Shown: positions 28,093 through 37,151 of the stretch, piece after piece | How positions within the stretch are numbered: the first letter of the stretch is position 1 | Layout: every line of letters begins with the position of its first letter | From: Myxococcales bacterium | GTDB lineage: Bacteria; Myxococcota_A; UBA796; GCA-2862545 | NCBI GenBank assembly: GCA_019634415.1 | Contig: JAHQVJ010000084.1 | Location: 1-43,103, forward strand | Reading direction: 5' to 3' | DNA length: 43,103 nucleotides | The notes under the pieces: generated by a model | Seen by the model: only the letters and a program-made list of their open reading frames with translations | What the model was told of the DNA's origin: nothing | Database searches by the model: none | Made by a program: the position numbers and the translations under genes

Positions 28093-29623
28093 TCTCGGGA
28101 GCATCTGCTGCGGTCCGGCCTGCAGACAGCAGGATGAGCACGTGGGAGACGTAGATGACGGCCATGGCCGTGAGGGTCACGAACACCATGGGCATGGGCT
28201 TGGGCGGTCCGTAGATGCTCACGGCGAACCAGCAGGCTGCGAGGATCGCGAGCGACCGCGACTTCGGCTCGAGCCATGCGGCGAAGGAGGCGAACACCAG
28301 CACCGGGCCCACGGCGCCGTAGGTCCAAGGTGCGAACGGCGACACGAAGGAGCCCATGCTCAGGGCTGCGAGCCACGTGGTGAAGGTGCGAGCTCGGAAG
28401 GCAGCACTCGCCTCCCAGCTCGAGGGTCGCGCCGAGTGCATCCGGTGGGCCGTCCAGACCACGAGCCCCACGACGCCGGCCAGGTACAGGTTGTTGAGCA
28501 GGCGTCCCACGCCGAACCCTTCGCCGAAGGACATTCCCAGCAGCTCGAGCTTCAGCGGCACCGCGAACAGCGAGTAGTTGACCAAGATGGCTGGCTCCCA
28601 GGCGAAGAGCCTGGGGTAGAACGTTCCTGCTCCCAGCTTCTGTAGGACCTCGCCTCCCAGGAACGCCTGGAACGGGCCAGCGCCGAACACCGCGAAGGTG
28701 AGCGCCACGTACAGTGCACCGAACGCTGCCGTCCACAGCGCAGGTACCCAGCGCCGCTGCACCAGCAGGTAGATCCCCAGGATCCCGGGCGAGACCTTGC
28801 TGACCACCGCGAACGCCAGCATGGCGCCACCGAGGCCGTTGCGGCCTCGCTCGAAGAGGAACATGGCGCTGATCGCCAGCGCGTAGTTGAACAGGTGCAG
28901 GTTGCCCAGCTGCAGCGTGACCAGGATCGGCAGCGACAACCACACCACGGGGATCAGGGTGGCGAAGATGGCGCCGGGCCGACCTCCGATGGCCATGGCG
29001 AACCAGAACAGGGCGCCGAGCACCGTGCACACGTACACGGCGTACCAGCCGGCCCGGATGGAGCGGAAGTCGTTGGTCAGCGCCAGCATGGTGCGAGGCA
29101 GCAGCAGGAAGGGGGGAGGGTAGGAGTACACGTCGCGCTTCTGGGGCGAGATCTCCAGCAACAGATCGTCGGCGCTGGAGGACGCGTAGCGGGTGGTGAC
29201 GTAGATGCTCTCTGGCTCGCTCTGGGCCAGCTGGGCGGCGGAGACGTAGCCGGACAGGCAGTTGTGCTCCACCATGAACTCCACCGGAGGGGCCAGGGAG
29301 AACTCGGTGCGATGGCCGTCCAGCATGAAGACGGGCAGCCGCAGCGTGAACAGGAAGCTCGCCAGACACGCCACGATCCACAACGACGAGACCCACCGCG
29401 GTCGCGAGCGCATCAGCTCCGACCACTCCGACGGTAGGCGAGGCACCAAGGCCACGAAGGCGGCAGCACCGCCCAGCACGCCCAGGGCTCCAGCCAGCAC
29501 GGCAGGGAGTCCCAGGAGCACCAGTGCGATGGCCAGAGGCGGCACCAGGTTGCCTGCGATGAAGAGCGCCAAGGCCCCGGAGAACGGATTCAGTGCGTCG
29601 CGAAAGTGATCGAGCGTTCCCAC
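28079..29623 (-). CDS. GT87-family (DUF2029) membrane glycosyltransferase
   Basis: A 514-residue integral membrane protein with about 10-12 spans, typical in size for GT87 enzymes. These use polyprenyl-phosphate mannose as donor to extend glycolipids or glycans outside the cytoplasm. The long first extracytoplasmic loop (about 100-175) contains DVYSYPPPFLLLP, which matches the catalytic-loop region (tyrosine and prolines) of the family. A further pattern QLGNLHLFNYALA supports the call. The start is GTG at 29623 with AGGGGG upstream. The SDR gene upstream on the same strand is 75 bases away, so cotranscription is possible. Acceptor is unknown. Confidence 0.8.
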   Translation of the reverse strand: MGTLDHFRDALNPFSGALALFIAGNLVPPLAIALVLLGLPAVLAGALGVLGGAAAFVALVPRLPSEWSELMRSRPRWVSSLWIVACLASFLFTLRLPVFMLDGHRTEFSLAPPVEFMVEHNCLSGYVSAAQLAQSEPESIYVTTRYASSSADDLLLEISPQKRDVYSYPPPFLLLPRTMLALTNDFRSIRAGWYAVYVCTVLGALFWFAMAIGGRPGAIFATLIPVVWLSLPILVTLQLGNLHLFNYALAISAMFLFERGRNGLGGAMLAFAVVSKVSPGILGIYLLVQRRWVPALWTAAFGALYVALTFAVFGAGPFQAFLGGEVLQKLGAGTFYPRLFAWEPAILVNYSLFAVPLKLELLGMSFGEGFGVGRLLNNLYLAGVVGLVVWTAHRMHSARPSSWEASAAFRARTFTTWLAALSMGSFVSPFAPWTYGAVGPVLVFASFAAWLEPKSRSLAILAACWFAVSIYGPPKPMPMVFVTLTAMAVIYVSHVLILLSAGRTAADAPEINPA

Positions 29624-29698
29624 GTGGCAATCCCCCTGGACCGGCGGATGGTACCCCCGCGCTCTAGGGGGTCCGAAATTGACCAGTTGGGAACAACA

Positions 29699-30415
29699 TC
29701 ATGACGATCGTTGCTCGGCGCGCTCGCGGAGCCACGGGATCACGTCCTCGGCCCGGGGCCAGTCCTCACCCACCATGCCGACACTGGGAAACTGGTCGTC
29801 GACGGTCTCTTTGACGAACTCGGAGCGCGAGTCCAAGGCGTCGCGCACCTGACGTAGGGTGATCCAGGTGCGCGCGCCCACCTCGCGCAGGCCCACCTGC
29901 GTCAGGTTCGCCGCCACCCACTCGCCGCACCACCGCACCGGAGCGAAGCTCTGGCGCGACTCTCCGCTGGCGAACACGGGATCGTGGCGGAGCATGTCGA
30001 ACAGCGAGCCCTTGTGGGTGTGATCGCCGTACATGGGGCCCAGCCGCACCACGAGATCCCGGTCGGGCACGCACAGGGCCTCGGCCGCGGCGCGGTGGCG
30101 ACCATAGGCGGTGTCGAGCTGCGCCCTGGCCGACATGCTGCTGATCTGGACGAGCTTGCCGAGGCGCCAGGTGTGCAGGATCCGGGCGGTCTTCACCACC
30201 GTCTCCTCGAAGTCGGCGGCGGGGTTCTGCTCTGCCCAGAACCGGCGACCGGGGCACGCGGCGTTGATCACGATGTCATAGGGCCCCGCGGCGCCAGCCG
30301 CAGCGAAGCTGTCACGGGTGACGGGGACGATCTCGTGCTCGCTGGAGGACAGGGCTGCGCACAGCGACGAGCCAACGAAGCCCTCGCTACCCAGGATCGC
30401 AATCTTCGACGTCAT
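29699..30415 (-). CDS. Short NAD(P)-dependent epimerase/reductase-like SDR protein
   Basis: A 238-residue extended-SDR-type protein, shorter than usual epimerases (about 300). The nucleotide-binding GSEGFVG (9-15) fits GxxGxxG. The region QISSMSA and the Tyr104 motif follow, but the sequence is YGRHR, so the catalytic lysine of YxxxK is arginine (Arg108). The C terminus ends soon after the substrate-binding region. It may be a reductase of a nucleotide sugar or a pseudoenzyme. The ATG at 30415 has GAGGAGAGGG upstream. It diverges from the flavin monooxygenase gene, with 125 bases between starts. Confidence 0.78.
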   Translation of the reverse strand: MTSKIAILGSEGFVGSSLCAALSSSEHEIVPVTRDSFAAAGAAGPYDIVINAACPGRRFWAEQNPAADFEETVVKTARILHTWRLGKLVQISSMSARAQLDTAYGRHRAAAEALCVPDRDLVVRLGPMYGDHTHKGSLFDMLRHDPVFASGESRQSFAPVRWCGEWVAANLTQVGLREVGARTWITLRQVRDALDSRSEFVKETVDDQFPSVGMVGEDWPRAEDVIPWLRERAEQRSS

Positions 30416-30540
30416 TCCCCTCTCCTCGGGATGGGCACGGAGGCTGGGCCAAGGGTGGCGTGGTAGCGTCCCATTCCCGTGCGTGTGCCAACCTGATCAG
30501 GCTCGTACCTTACGGGATCGCGCAGCGATGGAGGGGGGGT

Positions 30541-31950
30541 ATGGCAGGTGCGTCCGATTGCTACTGCATCATTGGGGCGGGTGCGGCTGGGATCGCCGCT
30601 GCCCGTGTGTTCAAGGAGGCTGGTCTGGCCTTTGATGTCTTGGAGAAGGCCGACGGGATTGGAGGCGTGTGGGACGCCAGCCGAGCTGACTCGGCCGTGA
30701 GCCAGAACACCCACACGATCGGCTCCAAGTCACGGCAGATCTTCCCCGACTTCCCCATGCCCGAGGACTACCCGGACTACCCAGGCCACGCCCTCGTGCT
30801 GCGCTACATCCGGGCCTATGCTGCCGCATACGATCTCGAGCCGCACGTGCAGCCGAGCACCGAGGTCACGCAGTTGGTCCCTTGCGAATCGGGCTGGGAG
30901 GTCACCACGGCGCAGGGCGACGTCCGAGCCTACGCCGGGGTGGTGATCGCCACCGGCCACGACCGAAAGCCCCGGATGATCCAGCTGCCCGGCGCTCCCT
31001 CTGTGGAGGTGCGGCACACCTGTCAGTACCAGGGGCCCGCAGAGCTCGTGGACAAGTCGATCCTGGTGATCGGGGCGGGGCAGTCCGCCGCCGATCTGCT
31101 CTCGGACGGCGCGGTGAGCGCGGCCAGGACGCTGCACAGCACTCGGCGCGGCTTCTACTGCATGCCCAAGTACATGTTCGGCTTGCCCACGGACTTCTGG
31201 CTCAGCCAGCCTGCCCCGCTGTTCGCCCGACGCTGGGCCTATCACAGCTTCTTTCGCTTCTTGAAGTGGCGCTCCGCGCGCATGGGCTTGCCGGTGCCGG
31301 ATCTCTCGAAGGGGCTTGTGATCCCGATGCTGGGAGACCTGCCCCATCACCACTACACCCACGGCGACATCGTGCATCGACCAGGGGTGACGTCGGTCGA
31401 TGGAGACGAGGTCACGTTCGCCGACGGTCAGACCGATCGCGTGGACGTGATCTACCTGGCCACTGGCTTCCTGCCCTCGTACCCCTTCGTGGATCCGACC
31501 CACCTCAACTGGGCCCACGGCGCGCTGAAGCCCACGCTGTACCTGAACATCTTCCCACCCGAGGTCCGGAGCCTGTTCGTGGTGGGCATGGTGCGCCCCA
31601 TCGGCACCCACTGGGACGTCTACGATCGGCAGGCGAGGCTGGTGGTGACCTACCTGCAGCAGCGCGCCTCGGGGGGGCGCGGTGTGGAGCGCTTCGAGCA
31701 GCGACTGCGGGGTCCGCACCCTGATCTGCTGGGGGGGTTGAACTTCTACAACGCCGACGAGTACCCCCTCATCGTGGAGAAGCAGGAGTACCTGCGCTAC
31801 GTCGCCAAGCACATGCGACTGCTCGGCGCCACCGGCTCTCGGACGAAGCAGCTGACCGGTCCGGGCTCCGGATCCGAGCAGCCCCGACCGCGCGCCAGCT
31901 CCGAGCCCTCAGCCGTCTCCGACGAGGCGCGCGCCATCGGCTCGAAGTAG
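30541..31950 (+). CDS. Flavin-containing monooxygenase (FMO-like, FAD/NADPH)
   Basis: A 469-residue class B flavoprotein monooxygenase. The FAD site is IIGAGAAGIAAA (residues 10-21), the NADPH site is VIGAGQSAADL (about 178-188), and the late YLATGF motif links both. Such enzymes oxygenate soft heteroatoms or perform Baeyer-Villiger reactions. The last 35 residues are a Ser/Pro/Gly-rich tail outside the fold. The ATG at 30541 has GGAGGGGGG just upstream. Its 3' end overlaps the convergent SDR gene by 42 bases, all within the tail. Substrate is unknown; tailoring of the PKS product is plausible. Confidence 0.88.
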   Translation: MAGASDCYCIIGAGAAGIAAARVFKEAGLAFDVLEKADGIGGVWDASRADSAVSQNTHTIGSKSRQIFPDFPMPEDYPDYPGHALVLRYIRAYAAAYDLEPHVQPSTEVTQLVPCESGWEVTTAQGDVRAYAGVVIATGHDRKPRMIQLPGAPSVEVRHTCQYQGPAELVDKSILVIGAGQSAADLLSDGAVSAARTLHSTRRGFYCMPKYMFGLPTDFWLSQPAPLFARRWAYHSFFRFLKWRSARMGLPVPDLSKGLVIPMLGDLPHHHYTHGDIVHRPGVTSVDGDEVTFADGQTDRVDVIYLATGFLPSYPFVDPTHLNWAHGALKPTLYLNIFPPEVRSLFVVGMVRPIGTHWDVYDRQARLVVTYLQQRASGGRGVERFEQRLRGPHPDLLGGLNFYNADEYPLIVEKQEYLRYVAKHMRLLGATGSRTKQLTGPGSGSEQPRPRASSEPSAVSDEARAIGSK

Positions 31951-32844
31951 GGCGCGCAGGATCCCGTTCACGTCCACCGTGGGTGCCCAGCCCGTTCGCT
32001 GTCGCAGGCGGGTGGCGTCTCCCACCAGCAGCGGCGAGCGGCGGCGCAGCAGGCTCGGGTCCTCCACGACGTGATCGTCGGCTCGTAGCCCCAGCATCGC
32101 GAAGGCTCGCTGCGCGAGCTGCCCCACGCTGGTGCGCTGGCCCGTGGCCACCACGAAGTCCTCGGGGCTGTCTGCGGCCAGGATCCGGACCATGGCGTCC
32201 ACGTGATCGGCGGCCCAGCCGAAGTCGCCCTCGGCCGACAGGTCGCCCAGCACCAGCTGCTCGCGCTCGCCGCGCTGGATCTGGGCGGCGGCCTTGCAGA
32301 TCTTGCGCGTCACGAAGCGCTCGGAGCGCAGGGGCGACTCGTGGGTGTAGAGGATCCCCACCGAGGCGAACAGCCCGCGGCGGCGAGCACTGCGGCAGTG
32401 CAGCAGACCAGCGGCCTTCGTGATCCCGTAGGTGGAGCTGGGATCGAGCGGGGTGTCTTCGCTCTGTGGCACCTGGCGCGGTGTGCCGAAGACGTGCGAC
32501 GACGCGGCGTAGAACAGGCGCGCCTCGGGGCGGTGGGTGGCCATGGCGCGCAGCAGGTGGGTCACGGGCAGGGTGTTCACCTGGTACGAGCGCCAGGTGA
32601 GCTCGGCGTCGTCGAGCGCTCGATCCTGCGAGGCGTGGTGAAGTGCTGCGAGCACGTAGATCTCGTCGGGCTCCGACTCGGCCACCAGCCGATCCACGTC
32701 GCCGCTGCGTGTGATGTCCACCGCGCCCGGTGCGTGGGGCCGACCCACCGGCACCACCCGGTCCCCACGAGCCGTCAGCACCTCACCCAGCAGCCTGCCG
32801 TCCTGACCCTCCGCGCCGAGGATCAGGCTCGTACGCCTAGACAA
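31909..32844 (-). CDS. GDP-mannose 4,6-dehydratase/reductase-like SDR
   Basis: A 311-residue extended SDR, related to GDP-mannose 4,6-dehydratase and its partner reductases. The nucleotide motif is LGAEGQDGRLL (9-19), the catalytic region is AASSHVFG (113-120) and Tyr139-x3-Lys143. The block HESPLRSERFVTRKICKAAAQI resembles the GDP-mannose binding segment of Gmd. I infer start TTG at 32844, overlapping the end of the methyltransferase gene by 8 bases, because no ATG or GTG fits the family N terminus. It is the last gene of the leftward operon. It may act as a 4-keto reductase or a second dehydratase on the GDP sugar; the reaction is not certain. Confidence 0.8.
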   Translation of the reverse strand: MSRRTSLILGAEGQDGRLLGEVLTARGDRVVPVGRPHAPGAVDITRSGDVDRLVAESEPDEIYVLAALHHASQDRALDDAELTWRSYQVNTLPVTHLLRAMATHRPEARLFYAASSHVFGTPRQVPQSEDTPLDPSSTYGITKAAGLLHCRSARRRGLFASVGILYTHESPLRSERFVTRKICKAAAQIQRGEREQLVLGDLSAEGDFGWAADHVDAMVRILAADSPEDFVVATGQRTSVGQLAQRAFAMLGLRADDHVVEDPSLLRRRSPLLVGDATRLRQRTGWAPTVDVNGILRALLRADGARLVGDG

Positions 32845-34081
32845 CGGCCAGATCGGGCAGCGGGAACACCAGCTTGCCCCCGCCTTGCAGGAACCCCTGC
32901 TCCCGCGCCACGATGGCGTCGCGGAAGTGCCACGGCAGCACCAGGAACTGGTCGGGGGCGAGGGCACGGGCACGGGCCTCCGACACGATGGGGATGAGGG
33001 TGCCTGGCGTGAATCGACCGAACTTGTCCTCGTTGACCTCCGCGATGCAGGGCAGGTCGGCGGTGCCGATGCCCACGTAGTGCAGGAGCACGTTGCCCTT
33101 GGTGGAGGCGCCGTACCCCAGCGTGCGCAGCCCCTGGCGGGCGGAGGCGTCGAGGAAGGCGCGTAGCGCGTCGCGGTGGTGCTGGGTGTGGGTGGCGAAG
33201 GCCTCGTAGGGCGCCGCTGTGTGCAGGCCGGCTCGATCCTCCTGCTCCCGGATCGTGGCCAGACCTCGGGTGTCGGTGGGGTGGGTGGAGTCGGACTTGG
33301 CCAGCGTGAGGCTCAGGCTGCCGCCGTAGATCGGGTGGGTGGCTGCGGACACGATCCGAAAGCCCACGCGCTCGGCCATCCACTCGAACTGCCGCAGCGC
33401 GTAGTACTCCAGGTGCTCGTGGCAGACGATGTCGTAGGCGTTGGCCTGCAGCATCGACAGCGCGTAGCTCTGCTCCAGCACCCACACGCCGTCGTCGGCC
33501 AGCACCCGGTGCACATCGGCCATGAAGGCCATCGGATCCGGCAGATCGTAGAACATGGCGATGGACGTGACCACCTTGGCGCGCCGGCCCTCGAGCCGCT
33601 CCTGCACCAGGTCGGCCGAGAAGAACTCGGGGATCAGCCGGACGTGCGGTGGGTAGAACCGCTCGAACTTGGGACCCACGGGGTCGATGCCCACCAGGGT
33701 GGGCCCTGTCGGGTACGCGCTCAGCAGCGTGGCGTCGTTGCTTCCGATGTCGATGACCAGATCGTCGGGACCGAGCTGTACCTGCTCGACCAGCCTCTCC
33801 ACCTTGCCCTTCAGGTGGCGCACCATCGCCTGGTTGAGCCCCGAGCGGTAGCCGTAGTGCTCTCCGTACATCAGGCTGAAGTCGGCGTTGTGGCGCAGCT
33901 GCAGCAGTCCACACACCGCGTTCGGGTCGCCCGTGCAGCGCACCAGCTGAAGCGGAGCGGACTCCACCACCTGGTCGCGCTCTGTGGGGAACACGCCGGA
34001 CAGCGGCTGGTTGCCCAGGTCGAGGATGTCGGCCAGCTCCGTGTTGCCGCAGATGCGGCATCGGTCGACGGCTTCGGTCAT
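32837..34081 (-). CDS. Sugar C-methyltransferase (NovU/TylCIII-type)
   Basis: A 414-residue SAM enzyme with three parts. The N-terminal zinc-binding domain has Cys8, Cys11, Cys49 and Cys57. The central Rossmann domain has motif [13 protein letters not shown] (109-120). The C-terminal domain resembles Methyltransf_14 and includes [12 protein letters not shown]. This order is typical of enzymes that put a methyl group on carbon 3 of NDP-4-keto-6-deoxy sugars. The second zinc pair here is spaced by seven residues. The ATG overlaps the stop of gmd (ATGA). With gmd next door, the substrate is probably GDP-linked, whereas the best-known relatives act on dTDP sugars. Confidence 0.87.
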   Translation of the reverse strand: MTEAVDRCRICGNTELADILDLGNQPLSGVFPTERDQVVESAPLQLVRCTGDPNAVCGLLQLRHNADFSLMYGEHYGYRSGLNQAMVRHLKGKVERLVEQVQLGPDDLVIDIGSNDATLLSAYPTGPTLVGIDPVGPKFERFYPPHVRLIPEFFSADLVQERLEGRRAKVVTSIAMFYDLPDPMAFMADVHRVLADDGVWVLEQSYALSMLQANAYDIVCHEHLEYYALRQFEWMAERVGFRIVSAATHPIYGGSLSLTLAKSDSTHPTDTRGLATIREQEDRAGLHTAAPYEAFATHTQHHRDALRAFLDASARQGLRTLGYGASTKGNVLLHYVGIGTADLPCIAEVNEDKFGRFTPGTLIPIVSEARARALAPDQFLVLPWHFRDAIVAREQGFLQGGGKLVFPLPDLAVV

Positions 34082-35094
34082 GGGCCCTCCCGCTGCAGGT
34101 CGCTCTGCACCATGATCTGGACCAGCTCGTCGAAGGTGACCTCGGGGGTCCAGCCGAGCTTGGCCCGCGCCTTGGCGATGTCTCCGAGCAGCAGATCCAC
34201 CTCGGTGGGGCGGAAGTACTTCGGGTTGATGTCGATGAGCACACGCCCCGTCTCGCGGTCGACGCCCTTCTCGTCGAGTCCCTCGCCCGTCCACTCGAGC
34301 TCGAACCCGACCTGGGCGAAGGCCACCTCGCACAGCTCCCGCACCGAGTGCGTCTCGCCCGTGGCGATGACGTAGTCGTCTGGCTCGTCTTGCTGCAGCA
34401 TCAGCCACATCGCCTCGACGTACTCCTTGGCGTAGCCCCAGTCCCGCTTGGCCTCGAGGTTGCCCAGCGACAGCCGATCCTGCTTGCCCAGCGAGATGCG
34501 TGCCGCTGCCCGCGTGACCTTGCGGGTGATGAACACCTCGCCTCGACGCGGTGACTCGTGGTTGAACAGGATGCCGTTGCAGGCGAACAGATCGTACGCC
34601 TCGCGGTAGTTGACGGTGATCCAGTAGGCGAACAGCTTGGCGCAGGCGTAGGGAGAGCGCGGGTAGAACGACGTGTTCTCCGACTGTGGGCTCGCGCCCA
34701 TCCCCCCGAACAGCTCCGAGCTGCTGGCCTGGTAGAAGCGAGGCCTCAGGCCCACGTTCTTCACGGCGTCCAGGATCCGCAGCGTGCCCAGCGCGTTGGC
34801 CTCCGTGGTGAACTCGGGCGTCTGAAAGGAGATGTGGACGTGGGACTGGGCGCCGAGGTTGTAGATCTCGTCGGGTCCCACACGCTCCAGGATCCGGTTG
34901 AGGCTGCTCGAGTCGATCAGGTCCCCGTAGTGCAGGCTCAGCTGCTCGTGATCCACGAGGTGGTCGATCCGATCGGTGTTGAAGTTGGAGGATCGTCGCA
35001 CGATTCCGTGGACGTCGTAGCCCTTGGCGATCAGGTGCTCCGTCAGGTAGGAGCCGTCCTGGCCAGTGATGCCGGTGATCAAGGCTTTGCGCAC
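34078..35094 (-). CDS. gmd: GDP-mannose 4,6-dehydratase
   Basis: Converts GDP-mannose to GDP-4-keto-6-deoxymannose, the entry to GDP-fucose, rhamnose, perosamine and branched sugars; cytoplasmic SDR. It is 338 residues, slightly below the usual 340-370. The nucleotide motif is [11 protein letters not shown] (7-17), and the active-site region is QASSSELFG with Glu127 and Tyr149-x3-Lys153. The GDP-binding [21 protein letters not shown] is intact. The start is GTG at 35094 with GGAGGG upstream, one base after the cupin gene. All catalytic residues are present. Confidence 0.94.
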   Translation of the reverse strand: MRKALITGITGQDGSYLTEHLIAKGYDVHGIVRRSSNFNTDRIDHLVDHEQLSLHYGDLIDSSSLNRILERVGPDEIYNLGAQSHVHISFQTPEFTTEANALGTLRILDAVKNVGLRPRFYQASSSELFGGMGASPQSENTSFYPRSPYACAKLFAYWITVNYREAYDLFACNGILFNHESPRRGEVFITRKVTRAAARISLGKQDRLSLGNLEAKRDWGYAKEYVEAMWLMLQQDEPDDYVIATGETHSVRELCEVAFAQVGFELEWTGEGLDEKGVDRETGRVLIDINPKYFRPTEVDLLLGDIAKARAKLGWTPEVTFDELVQIMVQSDLQREGP

Positions 35095-35095
35095 G

Positions 35096-35506
35096 TCAGC
35101 CCTCCGTCAGCGTGTGGGGAAGAGGCTCCACCTGAACGATGGGCGGATCCGAGTGGTCCCATTGGCGGGTGAGCATCGCCACGAAGGACAGCTCGGTGAT
35201 GGCGTACACCGTATGCATCACGCCGATGGGGGTGCGTGTGCACATCCCCTTCGACACGTGCAGCGTCTCCTCCGCACAGTCCGGATCGTCCGGGTCGTCC
35301 TTGGAGACCAGCACTCCCTCGCCCTGCACGATCAGCAGGTACTCGATGAAGTGGGGGTGGTAGTGCATGCCCCGCACCTTGTTGGGGTGCAGGTAGATGA
35401 GGTTCCACTCCACGATGGGCTCCGGAGGAATCCAGGTGAAGATGCCCCCCCGACCGTCTCGGACGGTGGACAGGTTGCAGCTCGGGCGCAGAATTTCGAC
35501 CTTCAT
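35096..35506 (-). CDS. Cupin-domain protein, sugar-modifying type
   Basis: A 136-residue single-domain cupin. Motif 1 has His48, His50 and Glu55 in [19 protein letters not shown], and motif 2 is G-x5-P-x-G-x2-His98 in [12 protein letters not shown], so all four metal ligands are present. Small cupins next to nucleotide-sugar genes often act as epimerases or isomerases (RmlC or FdtA/WxcM-like). A role on the GDP-keto sugar made by gmd is therefore plausible, but not certain. The ATG overlaps the PPTase stop (ATGA). It is the first sugar gene after the PPTase in this operon. Confidence 0.8.
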   Translation of the reverse strand: MKVEILRPSCNLSTVRDGRGGIFTWIPPEPIVEWNLIYLHPNKVRGMHYHPHFIEYLLIVQGEGVLVSKDDPDDPDCAEETLHVSKGMCTRTPIGVMHTVYAITELSFVAMLTRQWDHSDPPIVQVEPLPHTLTEG

Positions 35507-36315
35507 GGCGTGCCGTTTGCCTCGTGGTGTGAGCGGGTGACGGTGAGGGACCGATCCGCCACGGCGGGCGGCTCGACGGTCAAGGCGAGATCGAGGGCCA
35601 GTCCGAGGGTGGTGCGCTTCGGGATCACCACGGCGACCACGTGGTCGGCGGCGATCCAGGCGGTGCCTCGGTACTGGCTGAAGTTGGTGAAGTGACAGGT
35701 CCAGCGCTGCGGACCCTCGGGCTGCAGCTCCGTGCACTCGAGCACCTCGAAGGGGGTCGTCAGCCCGCAGCGCAGGGCCTTCGACAGGGCTTCCTTGAGG
35801 GACCACAGCAGATTGGCCGTGCGATCGGCGTTCGGATCGGCGCGCAGGCGTGCGCGCTCGGTCAGGCTCGTCACCGAGTGGAAGACGTGGGCGCGGGTGG
35901 GGTCCAGTGGCTCTACGTCCACGCCGAGGACGTGGCCGGGATCACAGGCGACGGCGAGGGCGCCTGCGTCGCAGTGGGTCAGGGAGATCGCGGGTGGGTC
36001 GGCGTGTAGGCCCGACAGGATCGGGTGGCGGAACACGCCCGAGGCGACCTCGAAGGAGGCTGGGGGCTGGGTGACGCCCAGGGCTGCGATGGCCTGCTTC
36101 ACCGCGATGCGACCCAGCAGGTAGCTGGTGGCGCGACGGGGCACGGTCAGTGTCTGCCAGTGGGCCAGCTCCGTGGGGTGGAGCAGCGCCGCCGCGCGGT
36201 CGCGCGAGGCCGCAGCCATCCGGGAGGACAGCCACCGGGCGGTGCCGGACACCAGCTCGCCGCCGCGCCGCAGCTGCAGATCGGCGGTGGCTGCATCCAG
36301 GAAGGTGCGCCCCAT
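35503..36315 (-). CDS. 4'-phosphopantetheinyl transferase (Sfp/AcpT superfamily)
   Basis: A 270-residue enzyme that transfers the phosphopantetheine arm from CoA to carrier-protein serines; cytoplasmic and Mg-dependent. The signature motifs are GVDVE (131-135) and WSLKEALSK (171-179), the hallmark pair of the superfamily, with SLTHC before them. Length is normal for the Sfp type. The start codon ATG at 36315 overlaps the stop of the thioesterase gene by one base. Its place beside the PKS genes suggests it activates their ACPs. The last 35 residues extend past the fold and may be a linker. Confidence 0.92.
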   Translation of the reverse strand: MGRTFLDAATADLQLRRGGELVSGTARWLSSRMAAASRDRAAALLHPTELAHWQTLTVPRRATSYLLGRIAVKQAIAALGVTQPPASFEVASGVFRHPILSGLHADPPAISLTHCDAGALAVACDPGHVLGVDVEPLDPTRAHVFHSVTSLTERARLRADPNADRTANLLWSLKEALSKALRCGLTTPFEVLECTELQPEGPQRWTCHFTNFSQYRGTAWIAADHVVAVVIPKRTTLGLALDLALTVEPPAVADRSLTVTRSHHEANGTP

Positions 36316-37070
36316 CAGCGCAGTCCATCCAAGCTGCGGATCAGGAAGCGGATCACGGGGTCTCGCTGCTCTGCGACGTAGAAGTGGCCTCCCTCGAAGA
36401 CCTCGGGTGCGCGGGCCTCGGGGAGCAGCTGTCGCCACGCGTGAACGGCCTGCGGAGAGGCGTGCGGGTCGTTGGCCCCGGCCATCAGGAACACCGGGCA
36501 GGTCAGCGCCTCGCCCTCTCGGACCACGTAGGTTCCGAACAGCTCGAAGTCGGCACGCAGCGACGGCAGGAACAGCGCGAGCAGCTCGGGTTGGTCCCAG
36601 ATCTCCGACGGAATCCCGCCGTAGCCGTGCACGGCCTCGAGGAAGGCCGCGTCGGGCAGCCGCCAGAGGGGCTGGCGCCGCTGGGGGAGCTGCGGTGCGG
36701 GCGCGCCGCTCAGGAAGATCGCCTGGGGTGGGCGGCAGCGGGCCTGCAGTCGGCGAGCCACCTCGAAGGCCACGTACGCACCCAAGCTGTGGCCGAACAG
36801 GGCGAAGGGTAAGTCGACGAGCGGCGTCAGCGCACGCTCGAGCTGCTGGACCAGGGGGCGCATCCGCACGATGGAGGGCTCGCGTCGTCGGCTGCGGCGA
36901 CCCGGAGGCTCGATGGCGCAGACCTGCACGGCGGATGGGAACACCGTACCCCAGCTGGTGTACGCGTTGGCTCCGGCACCCGCGTAGGGAAAACAGAACA
37001 GACGTCGGGCTGCCTCCGCGGAGGGAGCCGTCGCAATCCACGGGCTTCGAGTCGGCTCGGCGTTGGCCAC
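36315..37070 (-). CDS. Type II thioesterase (alpha/beta hydrolase, GrsT-like)
   Basis: A 251-residue stand-alone thioesterase of the kind that removes misprimed or stalled acyl chains from PKS and NRPS carrier proteins. The start region RRLFCFPYAGAGANAY is the family N-terminal motif. The nucleophile is Ser95 in FGHSLGA. The acidic residue lies in AGANDPH and the catalytic His in EGGHFYV. It starts at GTG 37070 (weak ribosome site) and is first in the leftward operon; its start is 81 bases from the divergent P450 gene. Function in editing is family knowledge; the PKS partner is inferred from neighbourhood. Confidence 0.9.
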   Translation of the reverse strand: MANAEPTRSPWIATAPSAEAARRLFCFPYAGAGANAYTSWGTVFPSAVQVCAIEPPGRRSRRREPSIVRMRPLVQQLERALTPLVDLPFALFGHSLGAYVAFEVARRLQARCRPPQAIFLSGAPAPQLPQRRQPLWRLPDAAFLEAVHGYGGIPSEIWDQPELLALFLPSLRADFELFGTYVVREGEALTCPVFLMAGANDPHASPQAVHAWRQLLPEARAPEVFEGGHFYVAEQRDPVIRFLIRSLDGLR

Positions 37071-37151
37071 GGCTCGAGTATGGAGTGCTGCTGTCCTCTA
37101 CGTCAATCATGCTCGCGTTGTGGTAGCGTTCTCGCGGTGCGAGGGGGGACG

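Noticed and set aside
33176..34375. A 399-codon rightward frame opposite the C-methyltransferase and gmd
   Set aside because: It lies antisense to two genes with intact catalytic motifs and shows no domain of its own.
36128..37126. A rightward frame opposite the PPTase and thioesterase
   Set aside because: It is Arg/Ala/Gly-rich antisense translation; the leftward genes have complete signature motifs and overlapping starts and stops.
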